A DNA stretch of 64,000 nt from Chloroflexi bacterium bin20. GTDB taxonomy: Bacteria > Chloroflexota > Anaerolineae > Aggregatilineales > Phototrophicaceae. This document shows positions 45,826 through 56,689 of the stretch, one piece after another. The notes under the pieces were generated by a model, which had not been told where the DNA came from, did no database searches, and was given only the letters and a program-made list of their open reading frames with translations. Location: contig MPMG01000002.1 in the NCBI GenBank assembly GCA_002238485.1, forward strand, positions 240,689 through 304,688, given 5' to 3'. A program made the position numbers and the translations under genes. Each line of letters opens with the position of its first letter. Positions within the stretch are counted from its first letter, which is position 1.

Positions 45826-46215
45826 TCACTCGCCCAGGCGGTGATCTTCGTCACCCGTGCCGACAGGCTCGTTGGTGGTGGTAACGCTGGTCCATTGCGG
45901 ATGGTCGCCGCGCAGATGTCCAAAGATGGGTTTTTCATTGCGCAGGATATCGACGAAGGCGTGGATATCGCTGATTACCATGAAGATCGAGCCGCGCCGA
46001 TTGGCGACATCGACCTGCGGGGCGGGCACAGGGCTATCGGGCGCGAGGAAATAAACATCCAGGCGATACTCTTGCTGGTCACTCGTGCCAGCGCCGCTGC
46101 AGCGCACCAAGCCGCGGATGCGCGCCTGCACCTCGCCGAAGTCGCGCACTTCCAGCTGCCGCCAGATGACCATGTACCGCTTGATTTCAAAGACCGCCAC
46201 GCGCTGGTCTACCAT
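45826..46215 (-). CDS. Hypothetical protein upstream of sbcD
   Basis: 129 residues, ATG with AGGAC upstream, 9 nt before sbcD. A beta-rich small protein (VAVFEIKRYMVIWRQLEVRD, GSIFMVISDIHAFVDILRN) with no motif I recognise. Spacing suggests co-transcription with sbcD. Confidence 0.65.
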   Translation of the reverse strand: MVDQRVAVFEIKRYMVIWRQLEVRDFGEVQARIRGLVRCSGAGTSDQQEYRLDVYFLAPDSPVPAPQVDVANRRGSIFMVISDIHAFVDILRNEKPIFGHLRGDHPQWTSVTTTNEPVGTGDEDHRLGE

Positions 46216-46346
46216 CGCAATCGTCCTGAGGTTTCGTTTTGAACCTGCCGCTGCATTCTAGCACTGTCGGCGCGAATCTGCTGCGCGCTGTGCTACACTA
46301 CCGCACAGCAAACAAAATACGCACAATGTTCAGCGAGGACTTTCTT

Positions 46347-47372
46347 ATGCAAGTCGCAGACACAGCCGCGCGCGCTTACGAACAAGTTCTTGTCAGCGTC
46401 GAGCAGTACAAAGCCTTCCGCCGCGATGGATTTCTGCATGTGCCAGGACTAATCGCAGGAGACGAGGTGGCGCAGCTGGCGCGCTTCACCGAAGACATGA
46501 TGGCCGGTCGCTGTCGCCTGCCCGGCATCCCCGCCCCGCCCGCCGACCTGGCCGAAGCAGAACGGCGCCATTTCTACGAGCGCATCCATATGCCGCATCG
46601 CAGCTGCGAACTCGCCGAACGTTTCCTGCTGCATCCGCGCGTGGTTGATGTGCTGGAAGCGTTGATTGGTCCCGATGTGCTGGCGCTGCAAACCATGCTC
46701 TTTTTCAAGCAGCCGGGCCAAGCCGGGCAGGGCTTTCATCAAGATTCTTATTATATCCCCACCCAGCCCGACAGCTTAATTGGCGCCTGGATCGCCATTG
46801 ACGCCGCCACCGAAGAAAACGGCTGCCTGTGGATGACGCCTGGCTCCCAATTCGAGCCGATTTATCCTGACTGCGATGGCGCGTCTGAACAAGGCGACAC
46901 CTTGCTGGACGATATCCCCGCCATCCAGTCCGCCAGCCACCCCGATCCCGATGTCAACACCTTGGCGCAAATCGCCCTGCGCTATGGCAAGGAAATCCCC
47001 GTGCCCGCCCAACCCGGCGATGTCATATTCTTCGGCGGGCATATCTTCCATCGCTCGCACCGCAACCATGCCGATGTGTCTCGCCGCGCATTTGTGAGCC
47101 ACTATTGCAACGCTCGCTCGCGCGTGCCCTGGAATCATGGCATTCCCTACACGGGCGAATACGAAGGCGCTGCCGCCAATCATGTGCACATCCTGGCGCG
47201 TGGCACGACTCACCTGCCCTATGCCCAACCGGCTTTTGGCAGTCCCTGCGCCGCCAATATGCCCGGGCTTTATGGCGAACGTTTTGATGACCAGCGAACA
47301 CGCTCGATGATGGGCGATGGCAACGGCTTTATGGTGCTGGTGCCGCACGATGCAGCCACTCACGACCACTAG
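46347..47372 (+). CDS. Phytanoyl-CoA dioxygenase (PhyH) family protein, first of two
   Basis: 341 residues from the ATG at 46347, with GAGGAC upstream. Fe(II)/2-oxoglutarate oxygenase double-stranded beta-helix: HQD metal triad start (GFHQDSYYIPT), distal histidine in GHIFHRSHRN, and arginine just after in SRRAF. PhyH members hydroxylate lipids, antibiotics or small molecules. A second PhyH gene follows after 14 nt. Substrate unknown. Confidence 0.88.
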   Translation: MQVADTAARAYEQVLVSVEQYKAFRRDGFLHVPGLIAGDEVAQLARFTEDMMAGRCRLPGIPAPPADLAEAERRHFYERIHMPHRSCELAERFLLHPRVVDVLEALIGPDVLALQTMLFFKQPGQAGQGFHQDSYYIPTQPDSLIGAWIAIDAATEENGCLWMTPGSQFEPIYPDCDGASEQGDTLLDDIPAIQSASHPDPDVNTLAQIALRYGKEIPVPAQPGDVIFFGGHIFHRSHRNHADVSRRAFVSHYCNARSRVPWNHGIPYTGEYEGAAANHVHILARGTTHLPYAQPAFGSPCAANMPGLYGERFDDQRTRSMMGDGNGFMVLVPHDAATHDH

Positions 47373-47386
47373 CGGGAGCGACAGTC

Positions 47387-48184
47387 ATGATCTTTGATAG
47401 TCCCTATGCCCTTTCCGATGGCCAGGTGGCTGCCTACCAGCGCGATGGCCATATCCTGCTGGATGATGTGCTTCCCGCGCAGCATATCGAGCCTTATCAC
47501 GAGGCAATCGTGCAGACGGTCGCCCGGCGCAACACAGAAACGCGCGCGCTGAAAGACCGCGATACCTATGGCATGGCTTTCTTGCAGACGACGAACTTGT
47601 GGGAGCACAGCGCAGTCGTCAAGGAATACGTGATGGCGCGGCGTTTCGCTGGCATCGCGGCGCGGCTGATGGGTGTGCGGCGCGTGCGGCTCTATCATGA
47701 CCAGGCGCTATTCAAAGAAGCGGGCGGCGGCCTCACGCCCTGGCACCAAGACCAGCATTATTGGCCCCTCGCCACCGACAAGACCACCACCATGTGGATG
47801 ACGCTGGCGGATATCCGTGCCGAAATGGGCACCCTGCGCTTCGCATCGGGCTCGCATGCCGATGGTTACCTGGGCGACATCCCGATATCGGACGAATCCG
47901 AGTCGCAGCTGCGCGAATTTGTGCACGAGCGCGGCTTCACGCTGCAGCAGGCAGACGCCATGCGCGCCGGCAGCGCCACTTTTCACAGCGGCTGGACCCT
48001 GCATTCCGCACCGCCCAATGGTTCGGACTCCCTGCGCCCCGCCATGACCGTCATCTATTATGCCGATGGCACGTTGGTGGGCGAGCTGGACAACAAGAAT
48101 CGGCTGGGAGATCGCGACCGCTGGCTGCCTGGCACGCAGCCCGGCGAACTGGCGGCATCGCATTTGAATCCCACGCTGGGCTGA
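47387..48184 (+). CDS. Phytanoyl-CoA dioxygenase (PhyH) family protein, second of two
   Basis: 265 residues. Metal triad HxD in PWHQDQHYWPL, distal histidine in GWTLHSAPPN, and the 2-oxoglutarate arginine in RPAMTVIYYADG. Shorter than and clearly diverged from its neighbour, so more likely a second step than a recent duplicate. The two may act one after the other on the same molecule. Confidence 0.88.
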   Translation: MIFDSPYALSDGQVAAYQRDGHILLDDVLPAQHIEPYHEAIVQTVARRNTETRALKDRDTYGMAFLQTTNLWEHSAVVKEYVMARRFAGIAARLMGVRRVRLYHDQALFKEAGGGLTPWHQDQHYWPLATDKTTTMWMTLADIRAEMGTLRFASGSHADGYLGDIPISDESESQLREFVHERGFTLQQADAMRAGSATFHSGWTLHSAPPNGSDSLRPAMTVIYYADGTLVGELDNKNRLGDRDRWLPGTQPGELAASHLNPTLG

Positions 48185-48325
48185 TGCGCGGTCTAGCTGC
48201 AAGCGAGCTAAACGCATTTTTTTCACCACAGAGGCACTGAGGGCACAGAGGAAATCCCTGGTGTTCGTTGTCTCTGCTCGTAAATTGTTGTGCTCTTAGC
48301 ACCGTGCTGAATCCCGCAGGTTGCG

Positions 48326-48360
48326 CCTCCCCCCGACTTTTCGGGGGGACCGAGGGGGGT
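48326..48360. repeat. Dispersed palindromic repeat family A, copy at 48.3 kb
   Basis: Full-length copy with core CCCCCCGACTTTTCGGGGGG and tail ACCGAGGGGGG. The 222-nt interval before the kinase also has CACAGAGG-type spacer sequence at about 48228-48256 and no gene. Confidence 0.8.
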
Positions 48361-48406
48361 CAAATCGCGCTTGAACTCCCCGCGCAGATTGACTATGCTG
48401 GCGCGC

Positions 48407-49933
48407 ATGCCCAACTTCATCATCGCCCACGACCTCGGCACGACTGGCAACAAAGCCACGCTCTACGACCGCGAAGGAAGGCTGGCAGGCGCGGCATTCC
48501 ATGCCTACGACACCGAATATGCCCACACTGGCTGGGCAGAACAGAACCCGCAGGACTGGTGGCGGGCCGTCTGCTCGTCCACGCGCCAGTTGCTGGCTGA
48601 AACGCGGGTGCCCGCGGACGACATCGCCTGCATCACTTTCAGCGGGCAGATGATGGGCGCAGTCCCGCTGGACAAGCAAGCGCGCCCACTGCGCAACGCC
48701 ATTATCTGGGCGGATCAACGCGCCCTTGCACAAGAACGGGCAATCGGCGGAGTCGTCAGTTTTGATGACATGTACCAGATCAGCGGGCATCGCCTCAGCG
48801 CATCCTATTCGCTGGCGAAGATACTCTGGCTGCGCGACAACCAACCCGATATCTATGCCCAAACGCACAAATTCATGCAGGCCAAAGATGCCATCGTAGC
48901 GCGCTTGACCGGCGAATTCGTCACCGAGCCCTCCGACGCCTCCAGCACGAACCTCTATGACTTGCGGCGCGGCGAGTGGTCGGCGCAGATCATTGATGCT
49001 GTGCAGCTGGATGCGGACAAACTGCCGCAGTTGCGCCAGTCGACCGATGTGGTTGGCGCGGTGCGTGCCGATGTGGCGGACGAAGTCGGCGTATTGGCTG
49101 GCACGCCGGTTGTCATCGGCGGCGGCGATGGGGCTTGCGCGGCGGCCGGGGCCGGCGTCGTCAGCGAAGGCAGCGCCTACAATTATGTCGGTTCATCTTC
49201 GTGGATCGCCATCAGCACGCCAGCGCCAATCTATGATCCTGCCCACCGCACCTTCACATTTGGGCATGTCATCCCCGATATGTTCATGCCCACTGGCACC
49301 ATGCAGGCGGCCGGCGCGAGCTACCAATGGACGCGCGACCAGCTGGCAAGCCTGGAAGCCGAAACAGCCGAGCGCCTGGGCATCAACGTTTATGAGCTGA
49401 TGAACTTGCAGATCGAGAAAATTCTGCCCGGCGCAGAAGGGCTCTTCTTCTTGCCCTACCTGCTGGGCGAACGCAGTCCGCGCTGGAATCCGCATGCCCG
49501 CGGCGCATTCATCGGGCTGACGATCCGGCATACGCGCGCGCATATGCTGCGGGCGGTGCTGGAAGGCGTTACCTTGAATCTGCGTGTGATATTGGACGCC
49601 TTCCGCGCGCAAGGCACACAGATCGATGCCATGCGGCTCATTGGCGGCGGCGCCAGCGGACGAGTCTGGAATCAGATCATGGCCGATATCTATGGCCTGC
49701 CCGTGAAGCGCTTGAGCATCCTGGAAGAAGCGACATCCATGGGCGCGGCGCTGGTGGGTGGCGTGGGCGTTGGCATGTACGCCGGCTTCGAGATGAGCGA
49801 GCAGATGAATCGGGTGGCTGCCACCATCCCGCCCGAACCTTCCAACCAGGCGCTCTACGAAAAGATGCTGCCCCTCTTCGACCGCCTCTATGCGTCGTTT
49901 GCGCCTGTATTTGACGAGATTGCCGAGCTATAG
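48407..49933 (+). CDS. xylB: FGGY-family carbohydrate kinase, xylulokinase-like
   Basis: 508 residues from the ATG at 48407; another ATG at 48395 is possible, and the track's start is a TTG. ASKHA fold with HDLGTTGNKATLYD at the N-terminus, ITFSGQMMGAVPLD, and the FGGY signature region GEGLFFLPYLLGERSP-like then LIGGGASGRVWNQIMADIYG near residue 420. It phosphorylates a ketopentose or similar sugar with ATP. It heads a plus-strand locus of seven genes and faces araA/araD, so ribulose or xylulose are the natural candidates. Confidence 0.88.
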   Translation: MPNFIIAHDLGTTGNKATLYDREGRLAGAAFHAYDTEYAHTGWAEQNPQDWWRAVCSSTRQLLAETRVPADDIACITFSGQMMGAVPLDKQARPLRNAIIWADQRALAQERAIGGVVSFDDMYQISGHRLSASYSLAKILWLRDNQPDIYAQTHKFMQAKDAIVARLTGEFVTEPSDASSTNLYDLRRGEWSAQIIDAVQLDADKLPQLRQSTDVVGAVRADVADEVGVLAGTPVVIGGGDGACAAAGAGVVSEGSAYNYVGSSSWIAISTPAPIYDPAHRTFTFGHVIPDMFMPTGTMQAAGASYQWTRDQLASLEAETAERLGINVYELMNLQIEKILPGAEGLFFLPYLLGERSPRWNPHARGAFIGLTIRHTRAHMLRAVLEGVTLNLRVILDAFRAQGTQIDAMRLIGGGASGRVWNQIMADIYGLPVKRLSILEEATSMGAALVGGVGVGMYAGFEMSEQMNRVAATIPPEPSNQALYEKMLPLFDRLYASFAPVFDEIAEL

Positions 49934-49989
49934 AGCGTTCAGCGCAGAAGAAGATAGATGTTAAAACGAGGGACCGAGAGGGAAAGACC

Positions 49990-50895
49990 GTGACCGCGCA
50001 ATTCCTCTTCATCGGCGTCAGCACGGGCGCCTCGTCTATCCGACGCATCTTCCCGCGCTGGATGCAGTTGCTGGGCTTGGATGCCGAGCTGGTAGGCCTA
50101 GATCTGCCATTGCGCGCGCCAGCCGCGACTTATCGTGAAATCGCTGCGCGCATCATCGAAGATCGGCGCATCAAAGGCGCGTTGATCACCGCACACAAAA
50201 TCGACTTTCTGCGCGCTTGTCACGATCTGCTTGACTGGCTCGATCCCTACGCCGAGATCTGCGCGGAAGTGTCTTGCCTGGTCAAGCGCGCTGGGCGGCT
50301 GCTGGGCTATGCCAAAGACCCGCTGTCATCGGCGCTGGCATTGCAGCGATTCCTGCCCGAACAGCACTGGACTAGCGAGCGCGATGTGCTGTGTTTGGGC
50401 GCTGGCGGGGCAGCGATCGCCATCAGCGTCTGCCTGGCACAGCGCGCGGAAGAACAGGGCGGGCCACGCCGCTTTGTGCTGACGGATATCTTGCCAGAGC
50501 GCCTGGACTCGATCCGCCAGGTGCATGCGCGGCTCGATACATCCGTGCAATTCTCGTATCCGCTCTGCCACAGCGCGACCGACAATGACGCCCTGCTGCG
50601 CGGTCTGCCGCCGGGTTCGCTGGTCATCAATGCGACCGGGCTGGGCAAAGACGCGCCTGGCTCGCCCCTGACCGATGACGCGCGCTTCCCGCAAGACGGA
50701 TTGGTGTGGGAGCTGAATTATCGCGGCGAGCGGGATTTTATGCGCCAGGCAAGGGCGCAGGCAGACCAAAAGCAACTGCACATTGAAGATGGCTGGGCTT
50801 ACTTCTTGCATGGCTGGACGGAAGTGGTCGCCGAGGTGTTTGGCCTGGCGCTGGACGATGCGCTCTTCGCGCGGCTGGCTGCTGCGGCTGCTTAA
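49990..50895 (+). CDS. Shikimate dehydrogenase-like oxidoreductase
   Basis: 301 residues, GTG start preceded by GAGAGGGAAAGA. The N-terminal domain has FIGVSTGASSIRRIFPRWMQ and GALITAHKIDF, whose lysine corresponds to the catalytic lysine of AroE; the second half is a Rossmann domain with CLGAGGAAIAIS and VINATGLGKD. The substrate-binding serine pair typical of AroE (S-x-S) is not conserved. Lying between a sugar kinase and a cupin isomerase, it probably oxidises a sugar-derived polyol rather than shikimate. Confidence 0.78.
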   Translation: MTAQFLFIGVSTGASSIRRIFPRWMQLLGLDAELVGLDLPLRAPAATYREIAARIIEDRRIKGALITAHKIDFLRACHDLLDWLDPYAEICAEVSCLVKRAGRLLGYAKDPLSSALALQRFLPEQHWTSERDVLCLGAGGAAIAISVCLAQRAEEQGGPRRFVLTDILPERLDSIRQVHARLDTSVQFSYPLCHSATDNDALLRGLPPGSLVINATGLGKDAPGSPLTDDARFPQDGLVWELNYRGERDFMRQARAQADQKQLHIEDGWAYFLHGWTEVVAEVFGLALDDALFARLAAAAA

Positions 50896-50990
50896 GCCCC
50901 TGCATCCCCCTTGTCCTCTGTGGTTGGATCTTTTCTTTGCGGTTACAATTCGCGCATTGTCTGTACCGTAGCGTCCATCGGTGATCGCCT

Positions 50991-51566
50991 ATGAATCGAA
51001 CCCAGCCCTTTATAACCGAAATCGACTTTGCCAGCGGAGTCCTTTCGCCTGCTCGCAACATCTATCAGCGCCGTCTCAGCGACATGCCTGGCTATTATGC
51101 CGAACGAGCCGCTGTCGAGCGCATCCTGGCTGACGAAGGCGACCGCTTGATCTATGAAGTGCAGAGCATCACGCTGCCGGCCGATGAAGGCCAGTTGCCG
51201 CATTGCACGACGCGCATTTTGCCTGGGCGCATCGGCGCTGAATTTCACATGACCAAGGGGCATTTTCACGCCCGCCGCGAACAAGGCGAAGTCTATTTCG
51301 GCTTGTCTGGGCAGGGCATGCTGCTGCTGCAGACCGCAGACGGCGCAACCAGCGCTCAGCCCATGCAAGCGGGAACAGCCGCCTATGTGCCGCCATACTG
51401 GGCGCACCGCACGGTCAATATCGGCGCTGAGGACTTCGTCTTTTTTTGCGTGTGGACCGCCGAAGCCGGGCACGATTACGCCACCATTGAGCGCGACGGC
51501 TTTCGCAAGCTGATTGTCCTGCGAGATGGGCAGCCGGCCATCATCGACAACCCGAAATCCGCCTGA
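50991..51566 (+). CDS. pgiA: Cupin-type glucose-6-phosphate isomerase (archaeal type)
   Basis: 191 residues, ATG start. Cupin metal motif MTKGHFHARREQGEVYFGL (two histidines and glutamate) and a second histidine in YVPPYWAHRTVN, both diagnostic of the archaeal-type phosphoglucose isomerase family. It interconverts aldose and ketose 6-phosphates with a divalent metal. In this locus it may use a different sugar phosphate. A TACAAT box precedes it at 50944-50949. Confidence 0.85.
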   Translation: MNRTQPFITEIDFASGVLSPARNIYQRRLSDMPGYYAERAAVERILADEGDRLIYEVQSITLPADEGQLPHCTTRILPGRIGAEFHMTKGHFHARREQGEVYFGLSGQGMLLLQTADGATSAQPMQAGTAAYVPPYWAHRTVNIGAEDFVFFCVWTAEAGHDYATIERDGFRKLIVLRDGQPAIIDNPKSA

Positions 51567-51584
51567 AGAAAGCGGGGCAGGCCC

Positions 51585-53003
51585 ATGGACAAGCCCAATA
51601 TCATCCTCATCATCACCGACCAGCAACGGTACGACACCATCAACGCGCTGGGTTTCCCCTACATGGATACGCCCAACCTCGACCGTCTGGCGCGCGAGGG
51701 AGTCAGCTTCGACAATTGCCACATCACTGCGCCATCCTGCGCGCCAGCCCGCGCCAGCTTGTTCACCGGCTATTATCCGCATGTCACCGGCATCATGCGC
51801 AATGGCGACCGCTGGCGGCGCAGTTGGGTCGAAGATCTAGCAAGCGTTGGCTTTCACTGCGTCAACATCGGCAAAATGCACAGCAATCCTTTTGAAACGC
51901 CGCTGGGCTTTCATGAGCGTTATGTCGTGGAAAACAAAGACCGCTACCTGGAAGGGCGTTATTACTTCGATGAATGGGACAAGGCGCTGGCTGCGCAAGG
52001 ACTGGTCAAGCAGCAGCGCGAAAGTTATCGGCAGCGCACTGATTACCGCGAGCGAATGGGCGCGTTCAGCTGGGACTTGCCGCCGCACTTGCAGTCGGAC
52101 AATTTTGTGGGCGGGCTGGCGCAATGGTGGCTGCGCAGTCATCCGCAGACGCAGCCGCTCTTCTTGCAGATCGGCTTCCCCGGTCCGCATCCGCCTTATG
52201 ACCCCACGCCCGACGCCGCTATCGAATATATCGACCGCGAGCTGCCCCTGCCCAGCGTTACACAAGCCGAGCTGGATTCGCAGCCGCCGCCTTTCCAGCG
52301 CCTGCGCCAGCACAACACCGAGATCGACCACGACTCCATCGTCCACCTCGAGAAGCCGACGCGCTTGCAGCTGCAGCGACTGCGCGCCTATTACGCCGCC
52401 AATGTCAGCATGATCGACCAGCAGGTCGGGCAGATCATGGACGCGCTGGACGAGCAGGGCTACCTGGAAAACAGCGTTGTCATCTTCACTAGCGATCATG
52501 GCGATTGCCTGGGCGACCACGGGCATATCCAAAAGTGGACGATGTACGACATCATCACGCGTGTGCCAGCGCTGTTTTGGGCGCCTGGTCGCTTCCAGGC
52601 CGGCGCGCGAATCGGCGATCTGTGCCAGTGGATGGATATAGGACCGACCGTGCTGGAGCTGGCGGGCGTGCAGCCGCCCAACATGCAGGCGCAGTCGCTG
52701 CTGCCGGCGCTGAAGGGCGAAGCGTGGCAAGGGCGCGAATTGGTCTTCGCCGAGCATCCAGCCGATGGCGTCTATGAAGGACCCTTCATGACCATGGTCC
52801 GCGGCAAGCGCTACAAGCTCGTGCACTTCGCCGGGCAGTCTTACGGGCAACTCTTCGACTTGCAAGCCGATCCCTGGGAAGTCGACAACCGCTGGGATGA
52901 CGAGTCGCTGGCGGACACAAAGCGCGACCTGCTGGATGCGCTGCTGGACTGGCGCATCGAAAGCGCTGTGCAGACGCGGGATGTTTTTCAGGATTATCGC
53001 TAG
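51585..53003 (+). CDS. Sulfatase (formylglycine-type)
   Basis: 472 residues, no signal peptide. Alkaline-phosphatase-like fold: metal site IITDQQRYDTI, the C-x-P-x-R modification motif as SCAPARASLFTGYYP (cysteine at about residue 49, to be converted to formylglycine), and FTSDHGDCLGDHG. It removes sulfate esters from sugars after uptake, since it appears cytoplasmic. It lies 18 nt after the cupin isomerase gene and before an importer, which suggests import of a sulfated saccharide. Confidence 0.92.
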   Translation: MDKPNIILIITDQQRYDTINALGFPYMDTPNLDRLAREGVSFDNCHITAPSCAPARASLFTGYYPHVTGIMRNGDRWRRSWVEDLASVGFHCVNIGKMHSNPFETPLGFHERYVVENKDRYLEGRYYFDEWDKALAAQGLVKQQRESYRQRTDYRERMGAFSWDLPPHLQSDNFVGGLAQWWLRSHPQTQPLFLQIGFPGPHPPYDPTPDAAIEYIDRELPLPSVTQAELDSQPPPFQRLRQHNTEIDHDSIVHLEKPTRLQLQRLRAYYAANVSMIDQQVGQIMDALDEQGYLENSVVIFTSDHGDCLGDHGHIQKWTMYDIITRVPALFWAPGRFQAGARIGDLCQWMDIGPTVLELAGVQPPNMQAQSLLPALKGEAWQGRELVFAEHPADGVYEGPFMTMVRGKRYKLVHFAGQSYGQLFDLQADPWEVDNRWDDESLADTKRDLLDALLDWRIESAVQTRDVFQDYR

Positions 53004-53100
53004 TCGCCCCCTGTGTTTCAAAAACAGCCGATTCACGCTACAATCTGGCTCTGCGAGCGATCGCACCCTTCATCTATCACTACACAACAGGAGCAAACCC

Positions 53101-54570
<1,470 letters not shown>

Positions 54571-54597
54571 CTTGCATTAGCCAAGTCCCAATATAGC

Positions 54598-54660
54598 GGG
54601 CGACCTGATAGGTCGCCCCTCATCTGATGTGCTATTGTAGGGTCAACCGTTGGTTGACCC
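54598..54660 (+). other. Two perfect stem-loops between binding-protein and permease genes (importer 4)
   Basis: GGGCGACC-TGATA-GGTCGCCC (54598-54618; a family B unit) and GGGTCAACC-GTT-GGTTGACCC (54640-54660). Neither has a T-run. They lie where the other three importers carry a hairpin or terminator. Confidence 0.7.
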
Positions 54661-54731
54661 ACTTATTCTTGATCTTCGGTAAACTTCGTTAGCTCATCGA
54701 CGACTACCACAAAAGGTAGCTAAGGGATCAC

Positions 54732-55721
54732 GTGGCAGCATCTGCCAGCAGCATGAGCACCGTGCGCGAAGACCGCATCATGAAGCGCGTCTTCCTCAGT
54801 CCCGCTGTGGTGATTCTGCTGGCTTTGTCGATCTTCCCGCTTTTGTGGTCGCTGGGCATCAGCTTCACCGATATGCAGCGCGGCGGCAGCACCATCGCTC
54901 GCCAGGCGGCAGCCGAAGGCATAGAAAGCGGCGTCGGTTTCCTGGGATTGGGCTTCGAGCTGACGGGGCGCAACTACGAACGTCTGCTGGGCGATACGCG
55001 CCTGCACAGCACCGTGCGCAACACGATGATTTATGTATTCTTCGGCGTATGCATCCAGTACATCATCGGCTTGGGCTTGGCGACCGTGCTCAACCAGCCC
55101 TTCCGCGGGCGCAATATCGTGCGCGTCATCTTTTTGATGCCCATGATGATGACGCCGGTGGCAGCCGCTTATACCGGGCGCATGTTCTTCGACTCCAATC
55201 CGCTGCGTTCGCCCCTGGCGCACTTCTTGCGAGAGGCTGGCAAAGCGATCGGGCTGGAACGTGGCATCTCCGTGCCTTGGTTCACCGACTTGAGCTGGGC
55301 GCCGGTGGCCATCCTGATCATTGATGCCTGGCAATGGATTCCCTTCATGACCTTGATTCTGCTGGCGGGCATGCAAGCCATCCCCGAAGACATATACGAA
55401 GCGGCGCGGGTGGATGGGGCGAATGTCATGCAGATTTTCGCGCGCGTCACCCTGCCCATCCTGCTGCCCATCTCGCTGACGGTCATCCTCATTCGCGGGC
55501 TGGAGATCTTCAAAATCATCGATGTCATCGTGGTGACGACCGGCGGCGGACCGGGCAGCGCCACCGAGTCGCTGACGCTCTACATCTTCGAGCAAGCGCT
55601 GAGCAACGGCAATTATGGTTATGCCAGCGCCATCGCCTATGTTTTGCTGGTTCTGGTGATCATCTTCGCCACCATCTTCCTGGCGACTGGACGGCGACTA
55701 GGCGGGCTGAGGGCAGACTGA
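54732..55721 (+). CDS. Carbohydrate ABC transporter permease, MalF/UgpA-like (importer 4)
   Basis: 329 residues from a GTG with AAGGGA upstream; an ATG at 54753 is an alternative. About six spans and an EAA-type loop [20 protein letters not shown]. Its TGA overlaps the ATG of the next permease by one base. Confidence 0.93.
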   Translation: MAASASSMSTVREDRIMKRVFLSPAVVILLALSIFPLLWSLGISFTDMQRGGSTIARQAAAEGIESGVGFLGLGFELTGRNYERLLGDTRLHSTVRNTMIYVFFGVCIQYIIGLGLATVLNQPFRGRNIVRVIFLMPMMMTPVAAAYTGRMFFDSNPLRSPLAHFLREAGKAIGLERGISVPWFTDLSWAPVAILIIDAWQWIPFMTLILLAGMQAIPEDIYEAARVDGANVMQIFARVTLPILLPISLTVILIRGLEIFKIIDVIVVTTGGGPGSATESLTLYIFEQALSNGNYGYASAIAYVLLVLVIIFATIFLATGRRLGGLRAD

Positions 55722-56620
55722 TGGCCAAGAAAGCGAAAAGCAAAAGGCGCAACTGGCGCAGCAGCCGGCGACCGCTGTGGCAATCGGCGCTGCTCTATGC
55801 CATCGTGGTCTTGTGGTGCTTTATCGTGCTCTTCCCCTTCTATTGGCTGGGCACGACCTCGGTGAAGCGCCCCATTGATGTCAGCCGCGGACCCAAATAC
55901 ATCCCCTACCGCGACTTCCAGCCTATCCCCGACCACTGGGATGAAATGTTCGGCAGCCAACGCGAGTCGACCGAGCGCCACTTCCGCAACAGCCTGGTAT
56001 CAGCGATCGGCAGCACGATTTTGTCGGTCATCATCGGCGCGATGGCCGGCTATGGCTTGTCGCGCTTTCGTTATTTCTGGGGACGTCTGGGCTGGGACAA
56101 TGACAATATCGCCTTTTGGATCATATCGCAGCGTTTTCTGCCGCCGGCTATTTTCATCGTGCCCTTCCTGCTGCTCTACAATTTCTTCGGCTTGGTCGAT
56201 ACCTACCCGGGGCTGATCCTCGCCTATACGATGTTCAATATCCCATTCGCGGTGTGGATCATGCGCGACTTTTTTGACGGGCTGCCGGTCGACCTAGAAG
56301 AGAGCGCGCGCGTGGATGGCGCGACCCGCTGGCAGGCATTCATGCGCATCGTGCTGCCGCTCAGCGCGCCGGGCTTGGTGGCCGTGGCGATTTTCTCGTT
56401 CATTTTCGCCTGGAATGAATACCTGTTTGCGCTGATGCTGACGAATTATCAAGCCATCACCATGCCGGTGCTCATCGCCGGGCAAAACAATACACGCGGC
56501 ATCGAATGGTGGTTCATCAGCGCGCTGACTCTGATGGCCGTGGTGCCCGTCATCATCATGGGCTTGTTGCTGGAGCGCTTCATCACGCGCGGTCTGACGG
56601 CCGGCGCGGTCAAGGGATAA
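55721..56620 (+). CDS. Carbohydrate ABC transporter permease, MalG-like (importer 4)
   Basis: 299 residues from the ATG at 55721; the track's longer ORF reads through the upstream gene in another frame. A lysine/arginine-rich N-terminus, six spans, EAA-type loop [20 protein letters not shown] and the [10 protein letters not shown] tail. It completes the importer; no dedicated ATPase gene follows. Confidence 0.93.
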   Translation: MAKKAKSKRRNWRSSRRPLWQSALLYAIVVLWCFIVLFPFYWLGTTSVKRPIDVSRGPKYIPYRDFQPIPDHWDEMFGSQRESTERHFRNSLVSAIGSTILSVIIGAMAGYGLSRFRYFWGRLGWDNDNIAFWIISQRFLPPAIFIVPFLLLYNFFGLVDTYPGLILAYTMFNIPFAVWIMRDFFDGLPVDLEESARVDGATRWQAFMRIVLPLSAPGLVAVAIFSFIFAWNEYLFALMLTNYQAITMPVLIAGQNNTRGIEWWFISALTLMAVVPVIIMGLLLERFITRGLTAGAVKG

Positions 56621-56689
56621 CCCCCTCGCCTCAACGCTGTCCTCTGTGCTTCGGCATTTGCCTGATGCGGCGGACCGAGCGCGGTTATC

